From the NCBI GenBank assembly GCA_020634935.1, contig JACKAT010000079.1, positions 1-16,869 on the forward strand: a stretch of 16,869 bases of DNA. Reading direction: 5' to 3'. The translations under genes and the position numbers were made by a program. This document shows, piece by piece, positions 1 through 6,448 of this stretch. The stretch's first letter is position 1, and every line of letters starts with the position of its first letter. Source of the DNA: Anaerolineales bacterium (GTDB taxonomy: Bacteria; Chloroflexota; Anaerolineae; 4572-78; J111). The notes under the pieces are model-generated. The model was given only the letters and a program-made list of their open reading frames with translations. It did not search any database and was not told the origin of the DNA.

Positions 1-1
1 G

Positions 2-847
2 ATCGGCCCCAGCGGCAGCGGCAAAACCACAACTGTACGGTTGCTGGTCGGCATTTATGAGCCGACAGTAGGCCATATTCGGGTATTAGGCGCCCGGCCG
101 GCCAAATTTACCGCCCGTATTCGAGAACGGATTGGGTATATGCCGCAGCAGTTTGCCCTTTACCCGGAATTAACCGTCTGGGAGAATATGAATTTCGCCG
201 CCTCCATCTACGGCATGACGGTTCGACGAGACAAACGGCTGGCCGAACTACTGGATTTTGTTGACCTGGGACCGCACAAAAAAAAGCTGGCCCGCAACCT
301 GTCGGGTGGAATGAAACGCCGGCTTAGCCTGGCCGCCACTCTGGTCCACAATCCGGAATTGCTTTTCCTGGACGAGCCAACCGCCGGCATCGATCCCATT
401 TTACGCCGGCGATTTTGGGATCATTTCAAAATGCTCCAGCAGCAAGGTTGCACCCTATTTGTCACCACTCAATATGTAGGCGAGGCCGCTTACTGCGATA
501 ATGTCGGCGTTATGGCCGACGGGCAGTTGTTAATGGTCGAGTCACCGGAGGGATTGCGCCGTCGGGCCTTTGGCGGCGAGGTGGTGGATATGTTCACTAA
601 AGAGCGTCTGGTCTTCAAAGATTTACAGCAGCTAAGCAAATTGCCATTTGTTCAGGACCAGGTAACGCGGTTGAATGATGAGGGGACCGGCTTGCGCCTG
701 GTGGTGAATCGGGCCAGCACTGCTATCCCGACGCTGCTCGAATGGTGTAAATCGGAATATATTAATATCGTATCAATTGAAGAGTACCTACCGCCGTTTG
801 ATGATGTATTTGTAGAGTTGGTCAAAAATGCAACCGCTAATAGCTAA
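2..847 (+). CDS. ABC transporter ATP-binding protein, 5' truncated
   Basis: ATPase of an ABC-2 type exporter. It would act in the cytoplasm and drive the permease encoded next. The reading frame is open from base 2, so the gene starts upstream of the window; 281 residues are visible. The Walker A sequence GPSGSGKT is at the very edge, followed by the Q-loop (YMPQQ), the signature LSGGM, and Walker B LLFLDEPTAGIDP. The C-terminal ~90 residues form the accessory domain usual in DrrA-like ATPases. One oddity: where most family members have the H-switch histidine (TTHYMDEA-like), this protein reads TTQYVGEA, with CAA at 470-472. The stop codon lies inside the next gene (20-bp overlap), which implies translational coupling. 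The substrate cannot be told from sequence. Family assignment is secure. Confidence 0.93.
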   Translation: MGPSGSGKTTTVRLLVGIYEPTVGHIRVLGARPAKFTARIRERIGYMPQQFALYPELTVWENMNFAASIYGMTVRRDKRLAELLDFVDLGPHKKKLARNLSGGMKRRLSLAATLVHNPELLFLDEPTAGIDPILRRRFWDHFKMLQQQGCTLFVTTQYVGEAAYCDNVGVMADGQLLMVESPEGLRRRAFGGEVVDMFTKERLVFKDLQQLSKLPFVQDQVTRLNDEGTGLRLVVNRASTAIPTLLEWCKSEYINIVSIEEYLPPFDDVFVELVKNATANS

Positions 848-2414
848 ACGTTTTCGCTTTTTTATCCGTATCTCAGCCTTTTTGCTCAAGGAAATGCTGG
901 AAATCATGCGCCAGCCGCTACTGCTGCTGACGCTGGTAGCCGGACCGTTTCTGATTTTGCTGTTCTTTGGCATCGGTTACCGCAACAATGCCCGGGCGCT
1001 CCGAACAATTTTTGTCATCGAGGATAACGATAGTCTCGTCACTCAAAAATTAGATGAGTACGCCAAAACGCTGGGTCCGCAGTTGATTTTTGTCGATAAA
1101 ACCAATGATTTGGCCGGAGCCCAGGAACGCCTGCGGCAGGGCGATGTTGATCTGGTCGCCCAATTACCAACTGATATCTACAATACGATCCTCCGTAACG
1201 AGCAGGCGGTGTTCCATCTCTATCACAATGAAGTCGATCCCTTCCAGATCGATTACATCAATGTTTTTGGCCGGGTTTATATCAATGAAGTCAATCGCCG
1301 GGTACTGCGCCTGCTGACTACCGAGGGGCAAATCGACCTATCGCAAGCTCAGGATACCATCGACGCCGCCAGAGACAGCGCCGATACGCTAAGGAAACTG
1401 CTCGAGCGCTGCGCCGAAACCGTGTCCGAAGCCGGTCGCGGCGTCGAGTGCGACTCCGAAACGGCGGTGAACTACACCCAAGATCTCAGCCAAAAAATAG
1501 CCAACCTAAACCGATCGGTCGAGCAGGACCTCAAATTTGAACGGGCCTTTCAAAGCGAGTTTGGCGACGGTCAATCGGATCCTAATCGAACGAAAGACGA
1601 GGTCACCTTAGAGGAAATTCAGGAACAACTCGATTCGCTGGAACAGTTCGCCGACGACATTGATAAGTATGAGGCTCAACTGGATACCCTAACCCAACTC
1701 GATACCGATTTGGCCGGTCTAGAAGATCGCTTAAAAGATTTCTTAAACATCAAACCCAACATTCTGGTTAGCCCTTTCCGCAGCGAGGTCAGCAGCATCG
1801 CCACGGTGCAGTTCAAAGTCAATGACTTTTTCGCCCCGGCGGTGATCGTGCTGCTGCTGCAACACCTCATTTTAACCTTCGCCGCGCTGTCGATGGTGCG
1901 CGAACGGCAGCTTGGCTCGATGGAATTATTTTTCGTGGCCCCCCTTTCGGCGCTGGAAACCCTCATCGGCAAATATGTAAGCTATCTCATTTTTGGGGCG
2001 ATTTTGGCCGCTATACTGCTCAGCCTCATTGTGTTTGGCATGGGCGTACCGATGTTGGGCAACTGGCTCAGTATCAGTTGGGTGATATTGGCGGTGCTGT
2101 TTGCCTCGCTGGGCATCGGCTTTATCATCTCGCTCATCTCCCAGACCGATACCCAGGCGGTCCAATATGCCATGATTGTACTGTTGACCAGCGTTTTCTT
2201 CAGCGGCTTTCTATTGGGGCTGAACACCTTATGGGAGCCGGTCCGCCTCATCTCTTGGTCCCTACCGGCCACGTATGGGATTCTGCTGCTGCGTGATATT
2301 ATGCTGCGGGGAGTAGCGCTCGATTTGTCGATATTTGTGCCGCTGCTTGCATTTGGCACAGGTTTATTTATTTTAGCCTGGTGGCTGCTACGCCGCTCGA
2401 TGCAGAAGATCTAA
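828..2414 (+). CDS. ABC-2 type transporter permease with large extracytoplasmic domain
   Basis: Membrane half of an ABC-2 exporter, 528 residues. One membrane helix lies at about residues 25-48. A long hydrophilic region (about 50-335) follows, expected outside the membrane; its middle part (about 170-310) is acidic, rich in Leu, Asp, Glu and Gln, and looks coiled-coil forming. About five more helices fill residues 340-525, in the pattern of ABC-2 permeases with an inserted ectodomain. The short loop MVRERQLGSMELFFVAPLS after the second helix is typical of the family's coupling region. The ATG at 828 overlaps the ATPase gene by 20 bp, so the two form one operon. The substrate is unknown; drug, lipid or polysaccharide-related export are all possible. 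There is no evidence of a link to the hydrogenase downstream. Confidence 0.9.
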   Translation: MQPLIAKRFRFFIRISAFLLKEMLEIMRQPLLLLTLVAGPFLILLFFGIGYRNNARALRTIFVIEDNDSLVTQKLDEYAKTLGPQLIFVDKTNDLAGAQERLRQGDVDLVAQLPTDIYNTILRNEQAVFHLYHNEVDPFQIDYINVFGRVYINEVNRRVLRLLTTEGQIDLSQAQDTIDAARDSADTLRKLLERCAETVSEAGRGVECDSETAVNYTQDLSQKIANLNRSVEQDLKFERAFQSEFGDGQSDPNRTKDEVTLEEIQEQLDSLEQFADDIDKYEAQLDTLTQLDTDLAGLEDRLKDFLNIKPNILVSPFRSEVSSIATVQFKVNDFFAPAVIVLLLQHLILTFAALSMVRERQLGSMELFFVAPLSALETLIGKYVSYLIFGAILAAILLSLIVFGMGVPMLGNWLSISWVILAVLFASLGIGFIISLISQTDTQAVQYAMIVLLTSVFFSGFLLGLNTLWEPVRLISWSLPATYGILLLRDIMLRGVALDLSIFVPLLAFGTGLFILAWWLLRRSMQKI

Positions 2415-2434
2415 CTCAAATTGGAATAATAGCG

Positions 2435-2459
2435 GAGGGATGTTGGTTCGACATCCCTC
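2435..2459 (+). terminator. Hairpin after the ABC operon, possible terminator
   Basis: A perfect 9-bp inverted repeat (GAGGGATGT / ACATCCCTC) with a 7-nt loop starts 20 bp after the permease stop codon. It is well placed to end the ABC transcript. No T-run follows, so it is either a weak or factor-assisted terminator or a mRNA 3'-end stabiliser. Confidence 0.5.
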
Positions 2460-2493
2460 GAACAATGTCAATCGCCCCCAATAGTTATTGAAA

Positions 2494-2509
2494 CTGGTCA
2501 CTTGACCAG
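2494..2509. promoter_or_regulatory. 16-bp dyad, candidate operator
   Basis: CTGGTCA-ct-TGACCAG is a perfect 7-bp inverted repeat with a 2-bp spacer, in the non-coding region before the hydrogenase operon. The half-site TGACCAG recurs at 2681-2687, overlapping the second dyad nearer the promoter. It looks like a transcription factor site; the factor is unknown. Confidence 0.35.
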
Positions 2510-2663
2510 GTACAACCCTGTTCAGATCGCTGGTGCATTTAACCAGGCTCTGGGTTATAGTCCCTTGTAAGAAAATTACCCTTAAAAGGAGTGTGGCTAT
2601 CTCCAATTGTTTATCTCACTAATACGGTTTCAACCCCAACTTCCCTTCACCTAATGGAAAAAA

Positions 2664-2682
2664 CACTTTCAGGTTGAAAGTG
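2664..2682. promoter_or_regulatory. 19-bp dyad upstream of the hydrogenase promoter
   Basis: CACTTTCA-ggt-TGAAAGTG is a perfect 8-bp inverted repeat. Its centre (about 2673) is about 64 bp before the predicted start of transcription, a usual place for an activator. A second pairing (GAAAG 2676-2680 with CTTTC 2688-2692) is also possible. The binding protein is unknown. Confidence 0.4.
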
Positions 2683-2701
2683 ACCAGCTTTCCAAAAACA
2701 T

Positions 2702-2730
2702 TTTACACTGCTTATTTCCTTATCTATTAT
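2702..2730 (+). promoter_or_regulatory. Predicted sigma70-like promoter of the hydrogenase operon
   Basis: TTTACA (2702-2707) and TATTAT (2725-2730) each match 5 of 6 positions of the consensus and are exactly 17 bp apart, in AT-rich DNA. Transcription would start near 2737, leaving a leader of about 227 nt before the small-subunit start codon. Confidence 0.5.
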
Positions 2731-2846
2731 ACGTTCTCCCACACTAATACGATTGTACTTTTTGCAAAAAGTATCTCCATTTTAGATTTTTGCTTTATTT
2801 TTCAGTTTATTAGCTATACATCTACATTTTAACCGTAGACAGACCA

Positions 2847-2908
2847 AGGAGGGCTGTCCCATGTCATAGATGACCCCACATAGATCTAAAATTCGCTGGA
2901 TATGGTAG
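2847..2908 (+). other. Two minute leader reading frames upstream of the hydrogenase small subunit
   Basis: A strong Shine-Dalgarno sequence AAGGAGGG (2847-2854) stands 6 nt before ATG 2861. That frame is Met-Ser-stop (2861-2869). An ATG directly after this stop (2870) opens a 12-residue frame, MTPHRSKIRWIW, stopping at 2906-2908. A ribosome starting at the strong site could reinitiate on the second. This might be a leader-peptide arrangement or the remnant of an older gene start; sequence alone cannot decide. Confidence 0.3.
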
Positions 2909-2920
2909 CGTTTTTTTTTT
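2894..2920 (+). promoter_or_regulatory. Short hairpin plus T10 run, possible attenuator
   Basis: CGCT (2894-2897) can pair with AGCG (2907-2910), directly followed by ten T at 2911-2920, about 44 nt before the small-subunit ATG. The stem is only 4 bp, so this is a weak intrinsic-terminator candidate. The second minute leader frame ends within it. A T10 run is also prone to length change. Confidence 0.3.
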
Positions 2921-2963
2921 GCTGTTTATTGTGAATTTTTTAACAATTACTAGGGAGGAAGTA

Positions 2964-4094
2964 ATGATTTTGGACGGAGACAAGGACTTAACGACCACCC
3001 TCGCCCGGCGAGGCATCTCGCGACGAGCATTCTTGAAATTCTGTGCCGTCGTTACCGGCACATTAGCTTTACCCAACACCTACATCCCACGAGTGGCGAA
3101 AGCCCTGGAGCAAGCCGCCCTGCGCCCGCCGGTAGTCTGGCTGGAATTCCAAGACTGCGCCGGCGACAGCGAGTCGTTTTTGCGGGCGTCGCGGCCAACC
3201 GCCGGCGATGTGGTCCTCGACGTTATCTCGCTGGACTACCACGAGACAATCATGGCCGCGGCCGGCCACCTGGCCGAGGAAGCCAAACAGCAAACGGTTA
3301 CGACAGGCGGGCATATTGTAGTGGTTGAAGGCTCGATCCCGCTGAAGGATGACGGCGTTTACTGCTGCATCGGCGGGCGCACGGCTGTCGATCTTTTGGA
3401 AGAAGCCACCCGCAACGCGGCGGCGGTGATCGCCGTAGGCAGTTGTGCCGCTTTTGGCGGGCTGCCCAAAGTTAGCCCCAATCCTACCGGCGCGGTTAGC
3501 GTAATGGACCTGGTCGATCATATTCCGGTCATCAACCTATCCGGCTGCCCAATGAATGTCGCCAATTTTACAGCGACCGTAGTCCACTATCTAACCTTTG
3601 GCGAATTTCCGGCGGTAGACAAGTTAAATCGTCCCCTGTTTGCCCACGGGCAGATCATCCACAACAACTGCGAACGGCGCGGCCACTTCAACGCCGGTCG
3701 CTTCGTGCGCGAGTGGGGCGACGAAGGCCACCGCCAGGGCTGGTGTCTTTACCGGATGGGCTGCAAAGGGCCGGTAGCCACTTTCAATTGCCCGCAGTTG
3801 GGCTGGAATGACGGCACCAACTGGCCGGTTGCAGCAGGGCATGGTTGTATCGCCTGTGCCGCGCCCGATTTCTTTGAGCGCGCCATCTATGAGCCGGTTA
3901 ACATTCAGGAGGTCAACCCGCCCGACCAATACCCATCCGTCGAGAAAGCGCCGGAGCCGCTCTCAGCGGCCAGCGCGGGGACCATCGGCACGGTTGGCGG
4001 GTTACTGGTCGGAGCCGGCGCCGCGGCGGCTGTTGCTGCTTCGCGTCGAAATGGTCACCAGCCGGAAGGGGTTCGATCTGAGGAGGTAAGCTAA
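2964..4094 (+). CDS. hybO-like: [NiFe] hydrogenase small subunit, Tat-exported, with an Asp proximal-cluster ligand
   Basis: Electron-transfer subunit of a membrane-bound uptake hydrogenase, 376 residues. ATG 2964 is chosen over an in-frame TTG at 2919 because GGGAGGAAG (2953-2961) precedes it and the twin-arginine signal SRRAFLK (19-25) then lies at the N terminus. Distal cluster ligands are H233, C236, C261, C267; medial ligands are C276, C295, C298. The proximal site has C65, C161 and C195, but the fourth ligand is Asp68 (motif DCAGDSES instead of ECTGCSES). The extra cysteines of oxygen-tolerant 4Fe-3S enzymes are Gly67 and Gly166 here. Residues about 335-359 are hydrophobic and likely form the C-terminal membrane anchor. 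The stop overlaps the next start (TAATG). Family is certain; the subgroup needs a tree. Confidence 0.95.
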   Translation: MILDGDKDLTTTLARRGISRRAFLKFCAVVTGTLALPNTYIPRVAKALEQAALRPPVVWLEFQDCAGDSESFLRASRPTAGDVVLDVISLDYHETIMAAAGHLAEEAKQQTVTTGGHIVVVEGSIPLKDDGVYCCIGGRTAVDLLEEATRNAAAVIAVGSCAAFGGLPKVSPNPTGAVSVMDLVDHIPVINLSGCPMNVANFTATVVHYLTFGEFPAVDKLNRPLFAHGQIIHNNCERRGHFNAGRFVREWGDEGHRQGWCLYRMGCKGPVATFNCPQLGWNDGTNWPVAAGHGCIACAAPDFFERAIYEPVNIQEVNPPDQYPSVEKAPEPLSAASAGTIGTVGGLLVGAGAAAAVAASRRNGHQPEGVRSEEVS

Positions 4095-5029
4095 TGGCCG
4101 TCAATCGCCGAGATTTTTTGAAATTGGCCGGCGCGGGCGTCGGCAGCTTGGTTTTGGCGGCGGGGCATACCGAGCCAGCCGCAGCCGAGTCCACGCCTGA
4201 AGAGGCCCGCCGTCACCCGTCCATGCTCTACGATACCACCCTGTGCGTCGGCTGTCGCGCTTGCCAAAATGCTTGCCGCAATTGGAATGAGACCACCGCC
4301 GAACTAAACTCCGAAGGGATGTACGATATGCCCACTGACCTGTCGGGCAGCACCTGGACGATCATCAAACTTTATGAGGAAGAAACGGCGGAAGACGCCG
4401 ACGCTCCCGGCATCTTTTCGTTTATCAAACGCAACTGCATGCATTGCCTCGACCCGGCCTGTGTGTCGGCCTGTACCGTCGGGGCTATGCAAAAAAGTCC
4501 AGAGGGGCCGGTTATTTACGATGTCAATCGCTGTTTCGGCTGCCGCTATTGTATGGTCGCCTGCCCGTACAAAGTGCCGCGCTACCAATGGGGGACAACA
4601 ACGCCGCTGGTGCAAAAATGTACCTTCTGCTTTGGCTATGTGCAGCCGGAAGGTGTCGTTGATGACAAAAACCGGCTGGCCCAAGGCTTGGGGCCGAGCT
4701 GCGTCGAAGCCTGTCCGACCGGCGCGCTGAGTTGGGGACCCCGCGAGGAGATGCTGGAAAAGGCCCATACGCGCATCAAGTCCGCACCCGGAAAATATTA
4801 TGAAGATCGCGTTTACGGGGAACACGAGGCCGGCGGCACGCTGCAACTGGTGCTGTCGCACGTCCCATTTACGAAGCTCGGCCTGCCCACGCTTGACCCA
4901 CGCCCGCTGCCCAGCTTAACCGACCCGCTCAACTGGTCGGTGCCGGGCATTATTCTGGGTGTCGGCGGCTTGATGAGCGCGATTTACGTCAACCGCAGCC
5001 AGGCCGAATTTAAAACGAAGGAGGATTAG
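4094..5029 (+). CDS. hybA: HybA-like periplasmic ferredoxin subunit of hydrogenase (four 4Fe-4S clusters)
   Basis: Carries electrons from the hydrogenase small subunit to the membrane partner, on the outer face of the membrane. 311 residues begin with a Tat signal, NRRDFLK at 4-10 followed by a hydrophobic stretch. Four cysteine sets, each enough for a 4Fe-4S cluster, are visible: C51/54/57/61, C115/118/123/127, C147/150/153/157 and C176/179/203/207. A single hydrophobic segment at about 283-299 anchors the C terminus. This matches the HybA/DmsB/PhsB ferredoxin family in content and size. AGGAGG (4081-4086) stands before the ATG, which overlaps the small-subunit stop by one base, so the two are translationally coupled. 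Confidence 0.93.
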   Translation: MAVNRRDFLKLAGAGVGSLVLAAGHTEPAAAESTPEEARRHPSMLYDTTLCVGCRACQNACRNWNETTAELNSEGMYDMPTDLSGSTWTIIKLYEEETAEDADAPGIFSFIKRNCMHCLDPACVSACTVGAMQKSPEGPVIYDVNRCFGCRYCMVACPYKVPRYQWGTTTPLVQKCTFCFGYVQPEGVVDDKNRLAQGLGPSCVEACPTGALSWGPREEMLEKAHTRIKSAPGKYYEDRVYGEHEAGGTLQLVLSHVPFTKLGLPTLDPRPLPSLTDPLNWSVPGIILGVGGLMSAIYVNRSQAEFKTKED

Positions 5030-5030
5030 C

Positions 5031-6200
5031 ATGGCCACCACCACGATAAAATCGAGCAAACAGGCTACTTTGCCGGTTGGCTCTATCATTCTCTGGATCA
5101 TTCTGCTTATCGGCGTCTGGGCCGCGATTGTACGTTACAGTCAGGGATTAGGCTCGACCAACCTGGCCGACAGCCGCCCGTGGGGGCTGTGGATCGCCTT
5201 CGATGTCATGGCTGGCGTGGCGCTGGCCGCCGGCGGCTTTACTCTGGCCGCTATCGTTTATATCTTTCGTATGAAGCGCTTCTACCCGCTGATCCGGCCC
5301 ACCTTGCTAACGGCCTACCTCGGCTATTTGCTGGCCGCCGGCTCGATTCTGTTCGACCTGGGCCGCCCGGATCGCTTCTACCATCCCTTTTTCTACTGGA
5401 ACCACCACTCGGTGATGTTTGAGATTGCCTGGAGTGTCATTCTCTACCTGAGCATTTTGACCGTCGAGAACAGCCAGTTGGTGCTGGAGAAATTTCGCCT
5501 CCATGCCCTGCTGCGTATTGTGCGTAAGATCACCATTCCGGTGGTCATCGCCGGCATCATCATCTCGACCGCCCACCAATCATCGCTGGGCGGGCTGTTT
5601 GTGCTGGTTCCCAACCAAACCCACCCGTTGTGGTACACGCCGATCCTGCCGGTGCTGTTCTACATTTCAGCGATATCCGTTGGGTTGGCTATGGTCATTG
5701 TCGAATCGACGCTAAGCGCCAAAGCCTTTGACCGCCCCGTCGAAAGCCACCTCCTCAGCGAAATTGGGTCGTGGCTGCCCACGATGTTGGGCCTCTATCT
5801 GCTGGTTAATCTGGGTAATCTGGCGGTTAGCGGCAAACTGGGGTTCATCTTCGAGGGCAGTCTGGCCAGCTTCATGTACCTGGCCGAAATTATCATCGGC
5901 GTAGTGGCGCCGCTAATCCTGCTGTCATTCGCTTCGATCCGGAACGACAGCGCCCGGCTGTTCCAAAGCGCCCTGCTGGTCGTCTTCGGCGTCATTTTCA
6001 ATCGCTTCAACGTGCTGGTCTGGGGCCAAAACGGAGCGTTCTATGTACCCAACTGGGTCGAATTTGCCGTGACTGCCGGCTTGATTTCGCTGGGTACCTT
6101 GCTTTATATCTTCGCTGTGAAAAACTTGCCCGTTTATACTGATCACACCCCCGAACCCGAACAAATCTCCGAAGAAGCGCCTCTGCCGGCGGCGGGGTGA
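5031..6200 (+). CDS. hybB: HybB-like (NrfD/PsrC family) membrane subunit of hydrogenase
   Basis: Polytopic membrane protein of 389 residues with about ten hydrophobic segments from residue 17 to 370, the pattern of NrfD/HybB/PsrC proteins. It is expected to pass electrons between the ferredoxin subunit and the quinone pool; HybB enzymes may also translocate protons. Characteristic stretches are SRPWGLWIAFDVMAGVALAAG near residues 48-68, LGRPDRFYHP near 109-118 and the NHHS sequence soon after. The start follows AGGAGG at 5019-5024 and lies 1 bp after the ferredoxin stop, so it is in the same operon. The acidic C-terminal tail (about 372-386) is hydrophilic. The gene is followed by 248 bp of repeats before the large subunit. 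Confidence 0.93.
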   Translation: MATTTIKSSKQATLPVGSIILWIILLIGVWAAIVRYSQGLGSTNLADSRPWGLWIAFDVMAGVALAAGGFTLAAIVYIFRMKRFYPLIRPTLLTAYLGYLLAAGSILFDLGRPDRFYHPFFYWNHHSVMFEIAWSVILYLSILTVENSQLVLEKFRLHALLRIVRKITIPVVIAGIIISTAHQSSLGGLFVLVPNQTHPLWYTPILPVLFYISAISVGLAMVIVESTLSAKAFDRPVESHLLSEIGSWLPTMLGLYLLVNLGNLAVSGKLGFIFEGSLASFMYLAEIIIGVVAPLILLSFASIRNDSARLFQSALLVVFGVIFNRFNVLVWGQNGAFYVPNWVEFAVTAGLISLGTLLYIFAVKNLPVYTDHTPEPEQISEEAPLPAAG

Positions 6201-6293
6201 GGTGAGTTGGGGAGTTTATAGAGTTGGTGGAGTTTATGGCGTTCGTAGTAGGCCCTTTAGGGCTGAGACATATCTGAAGAAACGACTAACCGA

Positions 6294-6347
6294 TCGGAGC
6301 AACAAAGCGCTGCTTTGTCAAGGTCAAAGTCAACTTTGACGCTCCGA
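6294..6347. repeat. Cloverleaf-like palindromic repeat, copy 1
   Basis: The outer stem TCGGAGC/GCTCCGA (6294-6300 with 6341-6347) encloses two hairpins: ACAAAGC-gct-GCTTTGT (6302-6318) and GTCAAAGT-ca-ACTTTGAC (6323-6340). Together they make a three-way junction. It lies in the gap between hybB and the large-subunit gene. Confidence 0.75.
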
Positions 6348-6373
6348 GACCTAAACAACAATGAAAACTGACC

Positions 6374-6421
6374 GGAGCGACAGAGCAGCGCTTTGTCCGT
6401 CAAAGTCAACTTTGACGCTCC
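6374..6421. repeat. Cloverleaf-like palindromic repeat, copy 2, before the large-subunit gene
   Basis: The outer stem is GGAGC/GCTCC (6374-6378 with 6417-6421). Inner hairpin GACAGAGC-agc-GCTTTGTC (6379-6397) has one G-T pair; the second is GTCAAAGT-ca-ACTTTGAC (6399-6416). It ends 9 bp before the shared leader ACAAAGGAGTAA (6431-6442), which holds the ribosome binding site of the large-subunit gene. Confidence 0.75.
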
Positions 6422-6448
6422 TTATTTATTACAAAGGAGTAAGCAATT

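Noticed and set aside
2388..2606. Reverse-strand 72-residue frame after the ABC operon
   Set aside because: It overlaps the permease end and the hairpin, has no ribosome site and resembles no family.
2919..2963. Upstream TTG start for the hydrogenase small subunit
   Set aside because: It begins inside the T10 run, has no ribosome site, and would put 15 residues before the well-spaced ATG 2964 and bury the Tat signal deeper.
3165..3167. Oxygen-tolerant 4Fe-3S (six-Cys) proximal cluster
   Set aside because: The two extra cysteines are absent (Gly67 and Gly166) and one standard cysteine is Asp68, so this is not the MBH/Hyd-1 type.
3069..3521. Long reverse-strand frames under the hydrogenase and ccm genes (also 6908-7456, 7514-8191, 14805-15323)
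   Set aside because: They mirror GC-rich coding sequence of strongly recognised genes, and their translations show no family features.
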